A DNA stretch of 62,899 bases from CAYZJB01 sp964602985. Lineage in GTDB: Bacteria; CLD3; SB21. Shown here in pieces: positions 8,599 to 17,414 of this stretch. Under the pieces are notes generated by a model. The model saw only the letters and a program-made list of their open reading frames with translations. It made no database searches and had not been told where the DNA came from. Positions within the stretch are counted from its first letter, which is position 1, and each line of letters starts with the position of its first letter. The translations under genes and the position numbers were made by a program. The DNA is taken from NCBI GenBank assembly GCA_964602985.1, contig CAZRTJ010000021.1, forward strand, positions 1-62,899. Reading direction: 5' to 3'.

Positions 8599-8985
8599 TT
8601 ACGGTAGGAAGCGGCTTCTCTCAGCCGGTGTGGGCAGACGACATGTCTCCTTTTTTCCAAACCAGCGATACCGGTTTCGGGAAATCCAACGATAGATCGC
8701 GTTGCGCACAAAGCGTGGGACCACAAATGCCACAGCAGCCAGTTTCCAAACTCCTCCGACGCGCAACAAAATCCTCAAAATCGCGTCAGACTCGTAATGC
8801 AATCCGCGTTCATCCTGGTAGATGATCGTGTTCAGGTCCTCCAGTCGGTTGGCCGGAAGTGTGGCGGCGGCCCATTCGCCCTGAAGCGGTGAGAATCGCA
8901 GTCGTCCTTTTCGATCGGCGCCGATAAGAAAATCAACGGAACGATTGCACAGACCGCATACGCCGTCGAAAAAAACGATTGCCAT
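8599..8985 (-). CDS. DCC-family (DUF393) thiol-disulfide oxidoreductase-like protein
   Basis: 128 residues from MAIVFFDGVCGLCNRSVDFL, the usual start of the family; an in-frame Met 9 codons upstream is less likely. The DGVCGLC motif at the N-terminus gives the family its name (DxxCxxC), and FSPLQGE and the SDAILRIL region are typical. The family is thought to be thioredoxin-like, but its substrates are unknown. The gene is convergent with, and directly abuts, the HD-GYP gene, and is divergent from the small membrane peptide gene. Confidence 0.85.
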   Translation of the reverse strand: MAIVFFDGVCGLCNRSVDFLIGADRKGRLRFSPLQGEWAAATLPANRLEDLNTIIYQDERGLHYESDAILRILLRVGGVWKLAAVAFVVPRFVRNAIYRWISRNRYRWFGKKETCRLPTPAERSRFLP

Positions 8986-9018
8986 GAACGAAGTTGGTAA
9001 ACGGAAGGACAAAAAACA

Positions 9019-9147
9019 ATGACCGATCCGAACGTGGATGAGAAACCCCCTTTGCTGTCAACGTGGAACGCCTGGTATGCCCTCGTTGCGGCCTTCTTGA
9101 TCCTGTGGGTGGTACTGTTCTATCAATTTCGCTCAGCCTTCGAATGA
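9019..9147 (+). CDS. 42-residue single-pass membrane peptide coupled to the symporter
   Basis: ATG at 9019, 42 codons, TGA at 9145-9147. The product has a polar N-terminus (MTDPNVDEKPPLLSTW), one membrane helix (about 18-36: AWYALVAAFLILWVVLFYQ) and a short tail. Its stop overlaps the start of the symporter gene as ATGA, a sign of translational coupling. Some sodium:solute symporters of this class have small partner subunits encoded just upstream (DUF485 with ActP, DUF4212). This peptide is shorter, with one helix, but the placement suggests the same kind of role. That role is inferred. Confidence 0.7.
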   Translation: MTDPNVDEKPPLLSTWNAWYALVAAFLILWVVLFYQFRSAFE

Positions 9148-10835
9148 GAGCGCTCGACTGGTGGGTTCTCGGATTGTCCCTTGTGGGGATCGTCGTCTAC
9201 GGGGTCTGGAAAAGCCGCGGTCAACGGAACATGGAGGGATATCTCCTCGCCGACCGATCGATGCGCTGGTGGGCGGTCGCGCTCAGCGTGATGGCGACAC
9301 AGGCCAGTGCGATTACCTTCATTTCGACACCCGGACAGGCGTTCACCGACGGGATGCGGTTCGTGCAATTTTACTTCGGACTTCCCCTGGCCATGATCGT
9401 GCTGTGCATCACGGCGATTCCTTTGTACAAGAAACTGAATGTGTACACTGCATACGAATTTCTCGAACAACGCTTTGATTTGAAGACGCGATGTTTGGCT
9501 GCGTTTCTCTTCCTGATCCAGCGCGGCATGGCGGCAGGACTCACCATCTATGCGCCCTCGATCATCCTGTCGGTGATTCTGGGATGGGATCTGGCGCTGA
9601 CCAACCTCGCCCTCGGAGGGTTGGTGGTCATGTACACGACCACAGGAGGCTCCAAAGCTGTAAGTTGGACGCAGATTCATCAGGTCGTTGTAATCGTAGT
9701 GGGGATGACGGCCGCCTTTCTGGTCATGGTGTCGATGCTGCCCGAGGGCGTCGGCTTCGTCGACGCGTTGGTCGTTGCCGGCAAATCGAACAAGCTGAAC
9801 GCCGTGGATTTCGAATTTGATTTGAACAATCGGTATAGCCTTTGGTCAGGTCTGATCGGGGGATTGTTTCTGCAATTGTCGTACTTCGGGACCGATCAAT
9901 CGCAGGTCGGGCGGTACCTCAGCGGCCAAAGCGTGACGCAGAGCCGTCTGGGACTGCTGTTTAACGGAATCGCCAAAATTCCCATGCAGTTCCTGATCTT
10001 GTTTCTCGGCGCGTTTTTGTTCGCCTTGTATGCGTTTCTTCCCACACCGGTGCATTTCAATCCGGTGGACGAACAAAAAGCGTTGGAAGGCGCGCATGCG
10101 GCGGAGTATCGAGACGTCCAGCGGAAGTATGAGCAACTGCAGGTCCGGAAGACCGCCGAGGCCAAACGCCTCGCGTCATCATCGGGCGCGGAATCGCAGG
10201 CATGGAAAGAGATTCTTCAGGAAGAGAGCCGGTTGCGCTCCGAGGCATCCGTCCTCATCCGGCAGTCCGACCCCCGGTCCGCGGGGAACGACACCAATTA
10301 TGTCTTTTTGAATTTTGTGTTGACGTTCCTCCCCATGGGTTTGGTTGGCCTGGTAATCGCCGCCATATTTGCGGCATCCATGTCATCGACGAGCGCAGAA
10401 CTCAATGCGCTGACATCGACGACCGTGGTCGACGTGTACAAGCGGTTGATCCGTCCCCACGCAGAAGATCGAGCGTATCTTCGATTCAGTCGCTGGGCTA
10501 ACGTGGCGTGGGGCGCCTTTGCGGTCGGATTCGCGGAGTTTGCCGGTCAACTGGGTTCCCTCATCGAAGCCGTAAACATCCTCGGTTCATTGTTCTACGG
10601 CACGATCCTGGGTATTTTCCTCGTAGGATTCTACCTGAAGAGGATCGGCGGAACCGCGGTCTTTGTTGCGGCGATCCTGGCCGAGATCCTAGTCATCGCC
10701 TGTTATGTATGGACGGACATCTCCTTTCTTTGGTACAACGTCGTCGGCTGTACCTTCGTGGTAATCGGGGCAGGTTGTCTGCAGGTGGTCTTCAGACGTA
10801 TGTCGGAGCGTATGAACAAAGCCGGAGTTTCTTGA
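9144..10835 (+). CDS. Sodium:solute symporter (SSS family)
   Basis: 563 residues with 13-14 predicted membrane helices. The start at MRALDWWVLGLSLVGIVVYG overlaps the stop of the 42-residue peptide gene. Family features are SVMATQASAITFISTPGQAF in the first core repeat, and the LSYFGTDQSQVGRYLSG helix, a hallmark of the SSS family. Between later helices lies a hydrophilic, probably coiled segment at about residues 310-390 (EYRDVQRKYEQLQ, AWKEILQEESRL), longer than the usual loop. The substrate cannot be read from the sequence; sugar, nucleobase or sialic-acid branches are possible. Confidence 0.9.
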   Translation: MRALDWWVLGLSLVGIVVYGVWKSRGQRNMEGYLLADRSMRWWAVALSVMATQASAITFISTPGQAFTDGMRFVQFYFGLPLAMIVLCITAIPLYKKLNVYTAYEFLEQRFDLKTRCLAAFLFLIQRGMAAGLTIYAPSIILSVILGWDLALTNLALGGLVVMYTTTGGSKAVSWTQIHQVVVIVVGMTAAFLVMVSMLPEGVGFVDALVVAGKSNKLNAVDFEFDLNNRYSLWSGLIGGLFLQLSYFGTDQSQVGRYLSGQSVTQSRLGLLFNGIAKIPMQFLILFLGAFLFALYAFLPTPVHFNPVDEQKALEGAHAAEYRDVQRKYEQLQVRKTAEAKRLASSSGAESQAWKEILQEESRLRSEASVLIRQSDPRSAGNDTNYVFLNFVLTFLPMGLVGLVIAAIFAASMSSTSAELNALTSTTVVDVYKRLIRPHAEDRAYLRFSRWANVAWGAFAVGFAEFAGQLGSLIEAVNILGSLFYGTILGIFLVGFYLKRIGGTAVFVAAILAEILVIACYVWTDISFLWYNVVGCTFVVIGAGCLQVVFRRMSERMNKAGVS

Positions 10836-10906
10836 AGTTGATTGTGCCCGATCGGCAATTCGGATGTAACGTCTTGAACACAGCGCCATTTTTCACGTTT
10901 TCATCT

Positions 10907-10935
10907 TTGCCAAAGATTTCCGTTTTTGTTAGATT
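10907..10935 (+). promoter_or_regulatory. Promoter for the nucleotidyltransferase pair, leaderless arrangement
   Basis: -35 TTGCCA, 17-base spacer, -10 TAGATT (continuing TAGATTTG, a match to the Bacteroidota -7 box TAnnTTTG). Transcription would start at about 10942, on the first ATG. Confidence 0.5.
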
Positions 10936-10941
10936 TGTCCT

Positions 10942-11139
10942 ATGATGGATAAAACGAAATTTGAGTTTAGAAAACGCAGGCACAGAAACTCCGATTTAGA
11001 CTATTGGTTGTCCCGGCCTCCCGCGGAACGATTGTCAGCGATCGAAACTCTTCGACAACGTTATCTCAGGCTTTTTTATGATGGACATGAACACGGACTT
11101 CAAAGGGTTTATCGCATTGTTAAACGAGCACGCCGTTGA
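10942..11139 (+). CDS. Small basic protein paired with a nucleotidyltransferase
   Basis: 65 residues, starting at one of two adjacent ATGs. It has the pattern WLSRPPAERLSAIETLRQRY and a basic end QRVYRIVKRARR. From memory, short proteins with the same core (xYWxxRPPEERLxAVExLRxQ, ending RVYRIxKR) commonly sit just upstream of nucleotidyltransferase genes. Its 3' end overlaps the next gene by 62 bases in another frame. Function unknown; the arrangement resembles toxin-antitoxin-type modules. The DNA is more AT-rich than its surroundings, a sign of transfer. Confidence 0.7.
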   Translation: MMDKTKFEFRKRRHRNSDLDYWLSRPPAERLSAIETLRQRYLRLFYDGHEHGLQRVYRIVKRARR

Positions 11140-11554
11140 ATACTTGATCGTTGGCGGGTACGCGGTCGGTTACCATGGGCATCCACGCTTTACTCAGGAC
11201 CTCGATCTATGGGTGCGTCCCGAAAAGGACAATGCACAGAAGCTTCTAAAAGCCCTTGCGAAATTTGGTTTTCCGGTCGACAAACTTTCGACGGATGACT
11301 TCATCAATCCCGATTCTGTTTTTCAGATGGGCCAGCCGCCATACCGTGTTGATATCCTGAATGCCATTGAGGGCCTGAAGTTTGCCAACGCCTATAAGCG
11401 CCGGATACAAACAGTCGTGGACGGCATGGAATTGTCTTTCTTGTCTCGCAGTGATCTTATCAAGAACAAACGCGCCACGGGGCGTAAGAAAGACCTTGGG
11501 GACGTTGAGCACCTTCAGAAGCTGCCGAAGAGAAAAACTCGAAGAAAAAAGTAA
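11078..11554 (+). CDS. Nucleotidyltransferase-fold protein (MNT/AbiEii-like)
   Basis: 158 residues. The N-terminus has EYLIVGGYAVGYHGHPRFT followed by DLDLWV: the GG...D.D pattern of the polymerase-beta-type nucleotidyltransferase fold, with a third acidic position likely in YRVDIL. A lysine-rich tail ends the protein. Related proteins occur in toxin-antitoxin and abortive-infection modules (MNT with HEPN, AbiEii), where they modify partner proteins or tRNA. The partner here is not a HEPN protein but the small basic protein that overlaps its 5' end. Several close start codons exist (11078, 11081, 11087). Confidence 0.8.
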   Translation: MMDMNTDFKGFIALLNEHAVEYLIVGGYAVGYHGHPRFTQDLDLWVRPEKDNAQKLLKALAKFGFPVDKLSTDDFINPDSVFQMGQPPYRVDILNAIEGLKFANAYKRRIQTVVDGMELSFLSRSDLIKNKRATGRKKDLGDVEHLQKLPKRKTRRKK

Positions 11555-11682
11555 TTTCTCCTCAGCCCCTGGAACGACACTGGTCAAGATGCGGTCTCTT
11601 TAGCGTGTTCCGCATTCCCAAGAGCGAACGGATCACCGGGGGTGCGGAGACCGGATTTCTTGAATTGCGTTGAGGCATAGTG

Positions 11683-12780
11683 ATGGTGTGGGTCTTTCTG
11701 ATTGGGATCGTGCAGGGCTTATTCCTGATCATCATCCTCGTGTACCGACACTCACGCAACCACATGGCCTCCCGGCTTCTGATCGCAATGATCGTCCCGA
11801 TTCTCGTCATCCATTCTGGCTACCTGGTCATTCGGACGGAGGGATTTTACGTCATTCCTCAGGTCTTTGGCTTGTCCTTTGGACTGATGTTTCTGTTTGG
11901 TCCGCTCATGTGGCTGTACGGTCGATCCGTTTTGGATGCGGAGTACAAATGGCGCCCTCGGGATTGGTTGCATTTCCTGCCGTTCGGGATTCAGTTTGCT
12001 TTGAACATCCCTTTCCTGGCCGAGGACGCCGGGGAGTGGCAATCTCTGATCAGGGAACTCATGTCCGGGCGACTGAAAATCAATCCGGTTGCAATAACAT
12101 CCTACGGCCTGCAGACGGTTCATCTGGTGACCTATTTGCTGTACACGGCGCGAATGGTGGGGAAAACAGACATGAACCATCGATACATGGTTCCTGTGGA
12201 GATGCGGATTGTTTGGATGAAGAAGCTGCTATCCGTTTACGCTTTGCTGGCGATCACACTGGCAGTCGTGGTGACATACGTCTCGCTCAGAGGCGTGTAC
12301 AATCCCCTCACGCATTATGTACAAAGTCTCATCACGACCGCAATCGTGTACATCTGTGCGTTCCGCTTCGTTTTGGATCCTGAAGTGATTCGTCCGGATT
12401 TCTCTCAAAAGTACGCCGCCTATGCGGTGCTTTCACCGGATGAAGAGAGCGCTTACGAAAAGAAAATTCGCAAGCTGTTCGAAGAAGAAAAGTTGTTCCA
12501 AGATCCGGACCTCAACCTGGCGGTCCTTGCCGAACGACTGGACTTGTCTACGCATCGGGTCTCGCAATTGATCAACAAGAAGTTCGGCAAGACATTTGCC
12601 GAACTTGTCAACGAATATCGCGTCAACGAGTTTCTGCGGCGTTTGAATGCACCGGAATTTCAATCCCACTCTGTCCTCGCAATAGCCCTCGACGTCGGGT
12701 TTCGCAGTAAATCAGCTTTTAACAGCGCGTTCAAAAGAATCACCGGCAAGACACCGTCAGATTTCCGTCAGGACACTTGA
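11683..12780 (+). CDS. Membrane-anchored AraC-family transcriptional regulator
   Basis: 365 residues. The N-terminal 230 residues contain about seven membrane helices (VWVFLIGIVQGLFLIIILV to TTAIVYICAFRFVL). The C-terminus is an AraC-type double helix-turn-helix (about 265-365): LNLAVLAERLDLSTHRVSQL, then IALDVGFRSKSAFNSAFK, ending TGKTPSDFRQ. Such 7TM-AraC proteins are frequent in Bacteroidota and probably sense a membrane or extracellular signal. A GTG just upstream is a possible alternative start. The target genes are unknown; the alpha/beta-hydrolase gene follows. Confidence 0.9.
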   Translation: MVWVFLIGIVQGLFLIIILVYRHSRNHMASRLLIAMIVPILVIHSGYLVIRTEGFYVIPQVFGLSFGLMFLFGPLMWLYGRSVLDAEYKWRPRDWLHFLPFGIQFALNIPFLAEDAGEWQSLIRELMSGRLKINPVAITSYGLQTVHLVTYLLYTARMVGKTDMNHRYMVPVEMRIVWMKKLLSVYALLAITLAVVVTYVSLRGVYNPLTHYVQSLITTAIVYICAFRFVLDPEVIRPDFSQKYAAYAVLSPDEESAYEKKIRKLFEEEKLFQDPDLNLAVLAERLDLSTHRVSQLINKKFGKTFAELVNEYRVNEFLRRLNAPEFQSHSVLAIALDVGFRSKSAFNSAFKRITGKTPSDFRQDT

Positions 12781-12857
12781 TTACACGTCCTGTCCGATAG
12801 GATCGGTCGACTGGCGGCCAGCCTGGCCGTACATTGTGCCCAAAACAAAGGTGAAAC

Positions 12858-13850
12858 ATGATGCGATGTGTTCTCTTGCTCATTGTCGTGGGTTCGTTGC
12901 GGACTCTGTGGGGACAAGGTCTGGACACGATTAACAATCTGGTCCATCCGGTGGACTATCAGACGTGCCGTCTCGGAGGCTTGGGAGAGGTGAAGAAACT
13001 GGGATCGGGACCACAGAATGTGATTCTCGTCCCCGGACTTGGATTCGATGGGAGTATTTTCAGTGATTTCGCAGAAGCCAACCGAGCCCGATTCACCATG
13101 TATGTCGTGACCTTGGCGGGATTTGGCGGAACCGCGGCTCCACCCATGCCACCGGATGGGACGAGCTATGGCGAGTTGACCTGGATGCGGGGAGCCGTGG
13201 AGGGCCTCACGGGTCTGATCGAAAAGGAAAGAATAGATCGTGCGGTCATCGTGGGGCACTTTGTGGTTGGTTCGCAAATCGCCGTCCGACTTGCCCTGGA
13301 TCATCCGGATAAGGTGGCCGGCGTGATCCTGGTTGGGGGTCCGGCAAAATTTATTGCCGCGATGCGCGGGCGTATTCGCGATTTTCCGTTGGACACAATG
13401 GTCCTGTTTACAGACAGTTACACGGCGCCCAAATGGTTCAAGCGAATGCCGAAATCGTTTTTCGATGAGAATAACTTTCTCCCGTCGATCTATTCACTCC
13501 AAGATTCAGTTGGCCGGAAATTATGGGAGATGCCCGTGGAAGTACCGTTACCAGTGATGGTCCGTTATTCGAGTGAATATTTTGCCTGCGACGTCAGGGT
13601 CGAGTTGCCCCGTCTACTGCGTCCGCTCCTGGTCTTGCGTCCCACATTTCACGACAGCGTCCTGTCCAATCCGAATAACGGCTACGTCAAGCCGCAATTC
13701 ATTGATTCGTGGGATCGCCTGTCGGAAGTGAACCACCTGATATCCGTGTGCGATATTCCGCAGAGTGCGACGTTTCTGTGGAAAGACAATCCGGACGCGG
13801 TTTACCCAGAAATAATCCGATTCCTTCAGACGTTGAATGATCATCGCTAA
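12858..13850 (+). CDS. Secreted alpha/beta-hydrolase-fold protein lacking catalytic residues
   Basis: 330 residues with a signal peptide (about 1-19, ending LWG). The fold is clear: ILVPGLGFDGSIF (oxyanion-hole strand), YVVTLAGFGGT, and VIVGHFVVGSQIAVRLALDHPDKV around the nucleophile elbow. In that elbow the expected GHSxGG reads GHFVVG, so the nucleophile Ser is Phe135 (codon TTT, 13260-13262). The C-terminal segment SATFLWKDNPDAV has Thr where the catalytic His is expected. The protein is probably not a hydrolase and may bind a ligand. It follows a good ribosome site (AAAGGTGAAAC). Confidence 0.8.
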   Translation: MMRCVLLLIVVGSLRTLWGQGLDTINNLVHPVDYQTCRLGGLGEVKKLGSGPQNVILVPGLGFDGSIFSDFAEANRARFTMYVVTLAGFGGTAAPPMPPDGTSYGELTWMRGAVEGLTGLIEKERIDRAVIVGHFVVGSQIAVRLALDHPDKVAGVILVGGPAKFIAAMRGRIRDFPLDTMVLFTDSYTAPKWFKRMPKSFFDENNFLPSIYSLQDSVGRKLWEMPVEVPLPVMVRYSSEYFACDVRVELPRLLRPLLVLRPTFHDSVLSNPNNGYVKPQFIDSWDRLSEVNHLISVCDIPQSATFLWKDNPDAVYPEIIRFLQTLNDHR

Positions 13851-13879
13851 TAAGCAACCGCACCGCTCACAGGAGGCGT

Positions 13880-14359
13880 ATGAAAGATTCTCTCATCCCC
13901 GAGATTCAATATGAGTTGTCTTCAACGCGCAGGATTTTGGAACGTCTTCCAGAGTCCTCCTGGACGTGGAAGCCTCACGAAAAGTCACGCAGCCTTGGCC
14001 AACTCGCGGCGCATATTGCGGGAATTCCGGGCGTCTTTATCGGTGGTCTGGGCGAACCGGAGTTTGACCGACTGACTCACCCGTCGCCCGCGCTCGCCAC
14101 GCTTGCGGACATTCTGGCGCAGTGGGAGGATGGGAGAACGAAGGCGTTGGACGTCGTCGGACGAATGTCGGATGAGGAGTTGCAGAAGTCCTGGAGGTAT
14201 CGGTACGGGGAGAAGATTATTTTTGAGATGCCGCGTATCGCCATCCTACGGGGCATGGGTCTGAATCACTTGATCCACCACCGTGGACAACTGACCGTGT
14301 ATTTCCGATTGCTTAACGTCCCCGTGCCTGGCATGTACGGACCCTCGGCGGATGAGTAA
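13880..14359 (+). CDS. DinB-family (DUF664-like) four-helix protein
   Basis: 159 residues. The DinB/YfiT four-helix plan is visible, with the metal histidines in LAAHIAG (His48) and HLIHHRGQL (about residues 132-139). The start has a strong ribosome site, AGGAGG. Members are metal-dependent transferases using thiol cofactors (bacillithiol, mycothiol) or are uncharacterised. It lies 29 bases after the alpha/beta-hydrolase-like gene, so the two may be co-transcribed. Confidence 0.87.
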   Translation: MKDSLIPEIQYELSSTRRILERLPESSWTWKPHEKSRSLGQLAAHIAGIPGVFIGGLGEPEFDRLTHPSPALATLADILAQWEDGRTKALDVVGRMSDEELQKSWRYRYGEKIIFEMPRIAILRGMGLNHLIHHRGQLTVYFRLLNVPVPGMYGPSADE

Positions 14360-14485
14360 GTCCAAAAGCAGATGGTGATTGGAACCGCTCCCGAACCGTA
14401 GTAATCCGATTCCACGAGATTCATCTCCGATGGCGCTGATCGAACGCCGAGACCCATCCACCAAAGAACCGGCAAGGCTTTGATC

Positions 14486-14514
14486 TTGCTATTCTACCAG
14501 CCCTCGTATAGATT
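14486..14514 (+). promoter_or_regulatory. Promoter for the GH63 glucosidase gene
   Basis: -35 TTGCTA, 17-base spacer, -10 TAGATT. Predicted start near 14521, about 36 bases before the ATG at 14557. The rest of the 197-base gap before the gene shows nothing recognisable. Confidence 0.45.
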
Positions 14515-14556
14515 TTCGCACTTCTCACCGTTTCTGCTGAATCAGTTCGAGGTTGT

Positions 14557-17322
14557 ATGCCGTCCAAAACGACAAAGTCGAAAAAAGACCGTCCGAAGAC
14601 GATGATCTTTGGCGCCGAGGAAGCGGCCAAACTGCGTCAGAAAATCGGGACGAAGCCGGAGACGCCGGAGACCCTGGCAGAACAAAAACGTATGAAAGAA
14701 TTCACCCCCGGCGTGCCGCCGTGGCGCCGGTGGGGGCCGTTCGTCTCGGAGCGATCGTGGGGAACGGTGCGCGAGGACTACAGCGAATCCGGAGACGCCT
14801 GGAGTTACCTCACGCACGACATGGCGCGCAGCAAAGCGTATCGGTGGGGAGAGGACGGCATCGCCGGCTGGTGCGACCGATATCAGGTCGTGACCTTTGC
14901 TCCGGCTTTTTGGAACGAAAAGGATCCCATCCTGAAGGAACGTCTGTTCGGTCTCACGCCCAACGAAGGCAACCATGGCGAAGATGTGAAGGAGTACTAC
15001 TTCTACCTCGACAGCACGCCGAGTCATGCCTACAACAAATATCTCTACAAATATCCTCAGTCGGAGTACCCCTATCAGTGGCTGATCGACGAGAACAAAC
15101 GTCGCGCCGGACAGGGAGCGGAGTTCGAATTACTGGATACCGGTCTGTTTGATCAGGACAAGTACTTCGACGTTTTCATCGAATATGCAAAGGACGGACC
15201 GGAAGATATCCATATTCGCGTGGAGGTGATCAATCGCGGGCCCGACGATGCGCCCTTTCATTTTGTTCCGAACTTCTGGTTTCGCAATTTGTGGGGATGG
15301 GGCCCCACGCCGAAGGAAGAACCCGTTATCGAAGAAGGGCCTGCCGGCAAGAATTTTGTCAGTGTGGTGGGAGACGATACGCCCACGGAGCCATTCAGCA
15401 ATCTGCCGTTTCTCTATCGACTCGGGAAGCGGTATCTGTATGCGGAAGGGAAACCGGCGACGTACTTCACCGACAACGAAAGCAACAACGAGCGACTGTA
15501 CGGAGTACCCAATCAGCGTCCGTTCGTCAAGGACGCCTTTCATCGCCACATTATTCACGGCGAGGACTGCGTCCATCCCCTTCGCCGCGGCACAAAGTCG
15601 TGCTTCCATTACGCGGATCGCATCCCCGGCCGGCAATCGAAAATCTACCGTCTGCGACTCACGCACGCGGTCTTGACCGATCCGTTTGCGGAATTCGATG
15701 CCCTGGTATCCAAACGAAAGCGGGAGGCGGACGAATTCTACGAATCGATCTACCCTCCCAAAGCCACACGCGAGGAACGCAACGTGATGCGCCAGGCGTA
15801 TGCGAATCTGCTCTGGACCAAGCAGATTTACCTGTACGACGTGAATCGTTGGCTGGTAGGCGATCAGCCGAATTCGCCTCCGCCGGAACATCGCTGGCAC
15901 ATCCGCAACACACACTGGCGACATCTGAACTCCATGCGCATTCTCTCCATGCCCGACAAATGGGAGTATCCGTGGTTTGCCGCGTGGGACCTGGCCTTCC
16001 ATGCGATTGCCTTTGCCGATATCGATATCGAATACTCCAAAGAAATGTTGTGGGTTTTGCTGTTTGAGCAATTTCAACATCCCAACGGGCAGATCCCTGC
16101 CTATGAGTGGGAATTTTCCGATCTCAATCCTCCCGTCCACGCCCGGGCCGTCTGGAAGGTCTACACGATGGACAAAGAACACACGGGCAAGGGCGACCTC
16201 GTGTGGCTGGAAAAATGTTTTCACAAACTGCTGATGAATTTTGCCTGGTGGATCAACAAGGTCGACAGTTCCGGTAACAACGTCTTCGAAGGAGGATTCC
16301 TCGGCCTGGATAACATCACCGTCGTCGATCGCAGCGAAAAACTCCCCGGAGGAGCCACCCTGGAACAATCGGATGCGACCGGCTGGATGGGAATGTTCTG
16401 TCTCAATCTGATGCGAATAGCCCTCGAACTGGCAAAAACCAACAAGGTGTACGAAGGTCTCGCCACAAAGTTCGTCCAACACTATATCTATGTCGGCGCG
16501 GCCATGAAGAACATGGGTGATCAGAACATCCGACTGTGGGATGACGAGGAAGGATTCTTCTACGATGTGCTGGTGTACCCGGACGGCCGGTACGAAAAAT
16601 TCAAAGTCCGTTCCCTGGTCGGACTGATCGCGATGTATGCGATCGATGTATTGTGGGACAAGGACGTCGTGGAGAATCAGGAATTCGTGTCGAATCTCGA
16701 TTGGTTCGTACGCAATCGTCCGGATATCGTCCAGCGCTGCGTCTATCGCGAAGACCGGGACGGCCAGAGCCGACACATCCTCTCCATCGTCGATGCGCAC
16801 CAGTTGAAACGAATTCTGGAGCGAATTGCAGACCCGAATGAGTTCTTGTCGGATCATGGATTGCGGGGGCTCTCCAAATACCACGAGACCCATCCGTTTT
16901 ATTTTGGTCAGAGGGGCGTCCACTACGAACCGGCAGAAGCCATCAGCAAGATCAAGGGAGGCAACTCCAATTGGCGCGGCCCCATCTGGTTCCCGACGAC
17001 GTACTTCATGATCAATTCCCTGTCGAAATTCGCAGAGGCCTTTGGCGATCACTTTGGCATCGACAAGGACGGGAAGCATATCACACCGGCTTCTCTGGCC
17101 GAGGAGCTGGCCAATCGGATGATCTCGATATTTGTTCCCGGCAAGAACGGACACCGTCCCGTACACGGTCCGTACGAAAAATTCCAAAACGATCCCCACT
17201 GGAAAGACTACGTGCTCTTCTATGAATATTTCCACGGCGAAACGGGACAAGGTCTGGGCGCTTCGCACCAGACGGGGTGGACGGCGCTGGTGGCAACCCT
17301 CATACAGGAATGGAGAAGGTAA
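14557..17322 (+). CDS. GH63-family glucosidase
   Basis: 921 residues, cytoplasmic (no signal peptide). The conserved N-terminal half RRWGPFVSERSWGTVREDYS, GNHGEDVKEYYFYLDSTPSH and ELLDTGLFD mark the bacterial branch of the MOGS/GH63 family (about 880-930 residues). The (alpha/alpha)6 catalytic region includes WDLAFHAIAFADIDIEYSKE and ends near GETGQGLGASHQTGW. Family enzymes hydrolyse alpha-glucosidic bonds such as in glucosylglycerate, mannosylglycerate or trehalose-type sugars. The exact substrate is not readable. A glycan link with the galT/GT5-like unit is possible but they are 10 kb apart. Confidence 0.9.
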   Translation: MPSKTTKSKKDRPKTMIFGAEEAAKLRQKIGTKPETPETLAEQKRMKEFTPGVPPWRRWGPFVSERSWGTVREDYSESGDAWSYLTHDMARSKAYRWGEDGIAGWCDRYQVVTFAPAFWNEKDPILKERLFGLTPNEGNHGEDVKEYYFYLDSTPSHAYNKYLYKYPQSEYPYQWLIDENKRRAGQGAEFELLDTGLFDQDKYFDVFIEYAKDGPEDIHIRVEVINRGPDDAPFHFVPNFWFRNLWGWGPTPKEEPVIEEGPAGKNFVSVVGDDTPTEPFSNLPFLYRLGKRYLYAEGKPATYFTDNESNNERLYGVPNQRPFVKDAFHRHIIHGEDCVHPLRRGTKSCFHYADRIPGRQSKIYRLRLTHAVLTDPFAEFDALVSKRKREADEFYESIYPPKATREERNVMRQAYANLLWTKQIYLYDVNRWLVGDQPNSPPPEHRWHIRNTHWRHLNSMRILSMPDKWEYPWFAAWDLAFHAIAFADIDIEYSKEMLWVLLFEQFQHPNGQIPAYEWEFSDLNPPVHARAVWKVYTMDKEHTGKGDLVWLEKCFHKLLMNFAWWINKVDSSGNNVFEGGFLGLDNITVVDRSEKLPGGATLEQSDATGWMGMFCLNLMRIALELAKTNKVYEGLATKFVQHYIYVGAAMKNMGDQNIRLWDDEEGFFYDVLVYPDGRYEKFKVRSLVGLIAMYAIDVLWDKDVVENQEFVSNLDWFVRNRPDIVQRCVYREDRDGQSRHILSIVDAHQLKRILERIADPNEFLSDHGLRGLSKYHETHPFYFGQRGVHYEPAEAISKIKGGNSNWRGPIWFPTTYFMINSLSKFAEAFGDHFGIDKDGKHITPASLAEELANRMISIFVPGKNGHRPVHGPYEKFQNDPHWKDYVLFYEYFHGETGQGLGASHQTGWTALVATLIQEWRR

Positions 17323-17414
17323 GGAGTTTTGCGAGAATGTGAGAGTACCTCTCAGCCAAACCTCGAATCCAATCATTTCACGATAACCCGCAAACCAAAA
17401 CGGACGACTAAGTG

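Noticed and set aside
15130..17376. 748-codon open frame on the minus strand
   Set aside because: It lies fully opposite the GH63 gene, which has clear family motifs; the reverse frame has no recognisable domain and results from codon bias.
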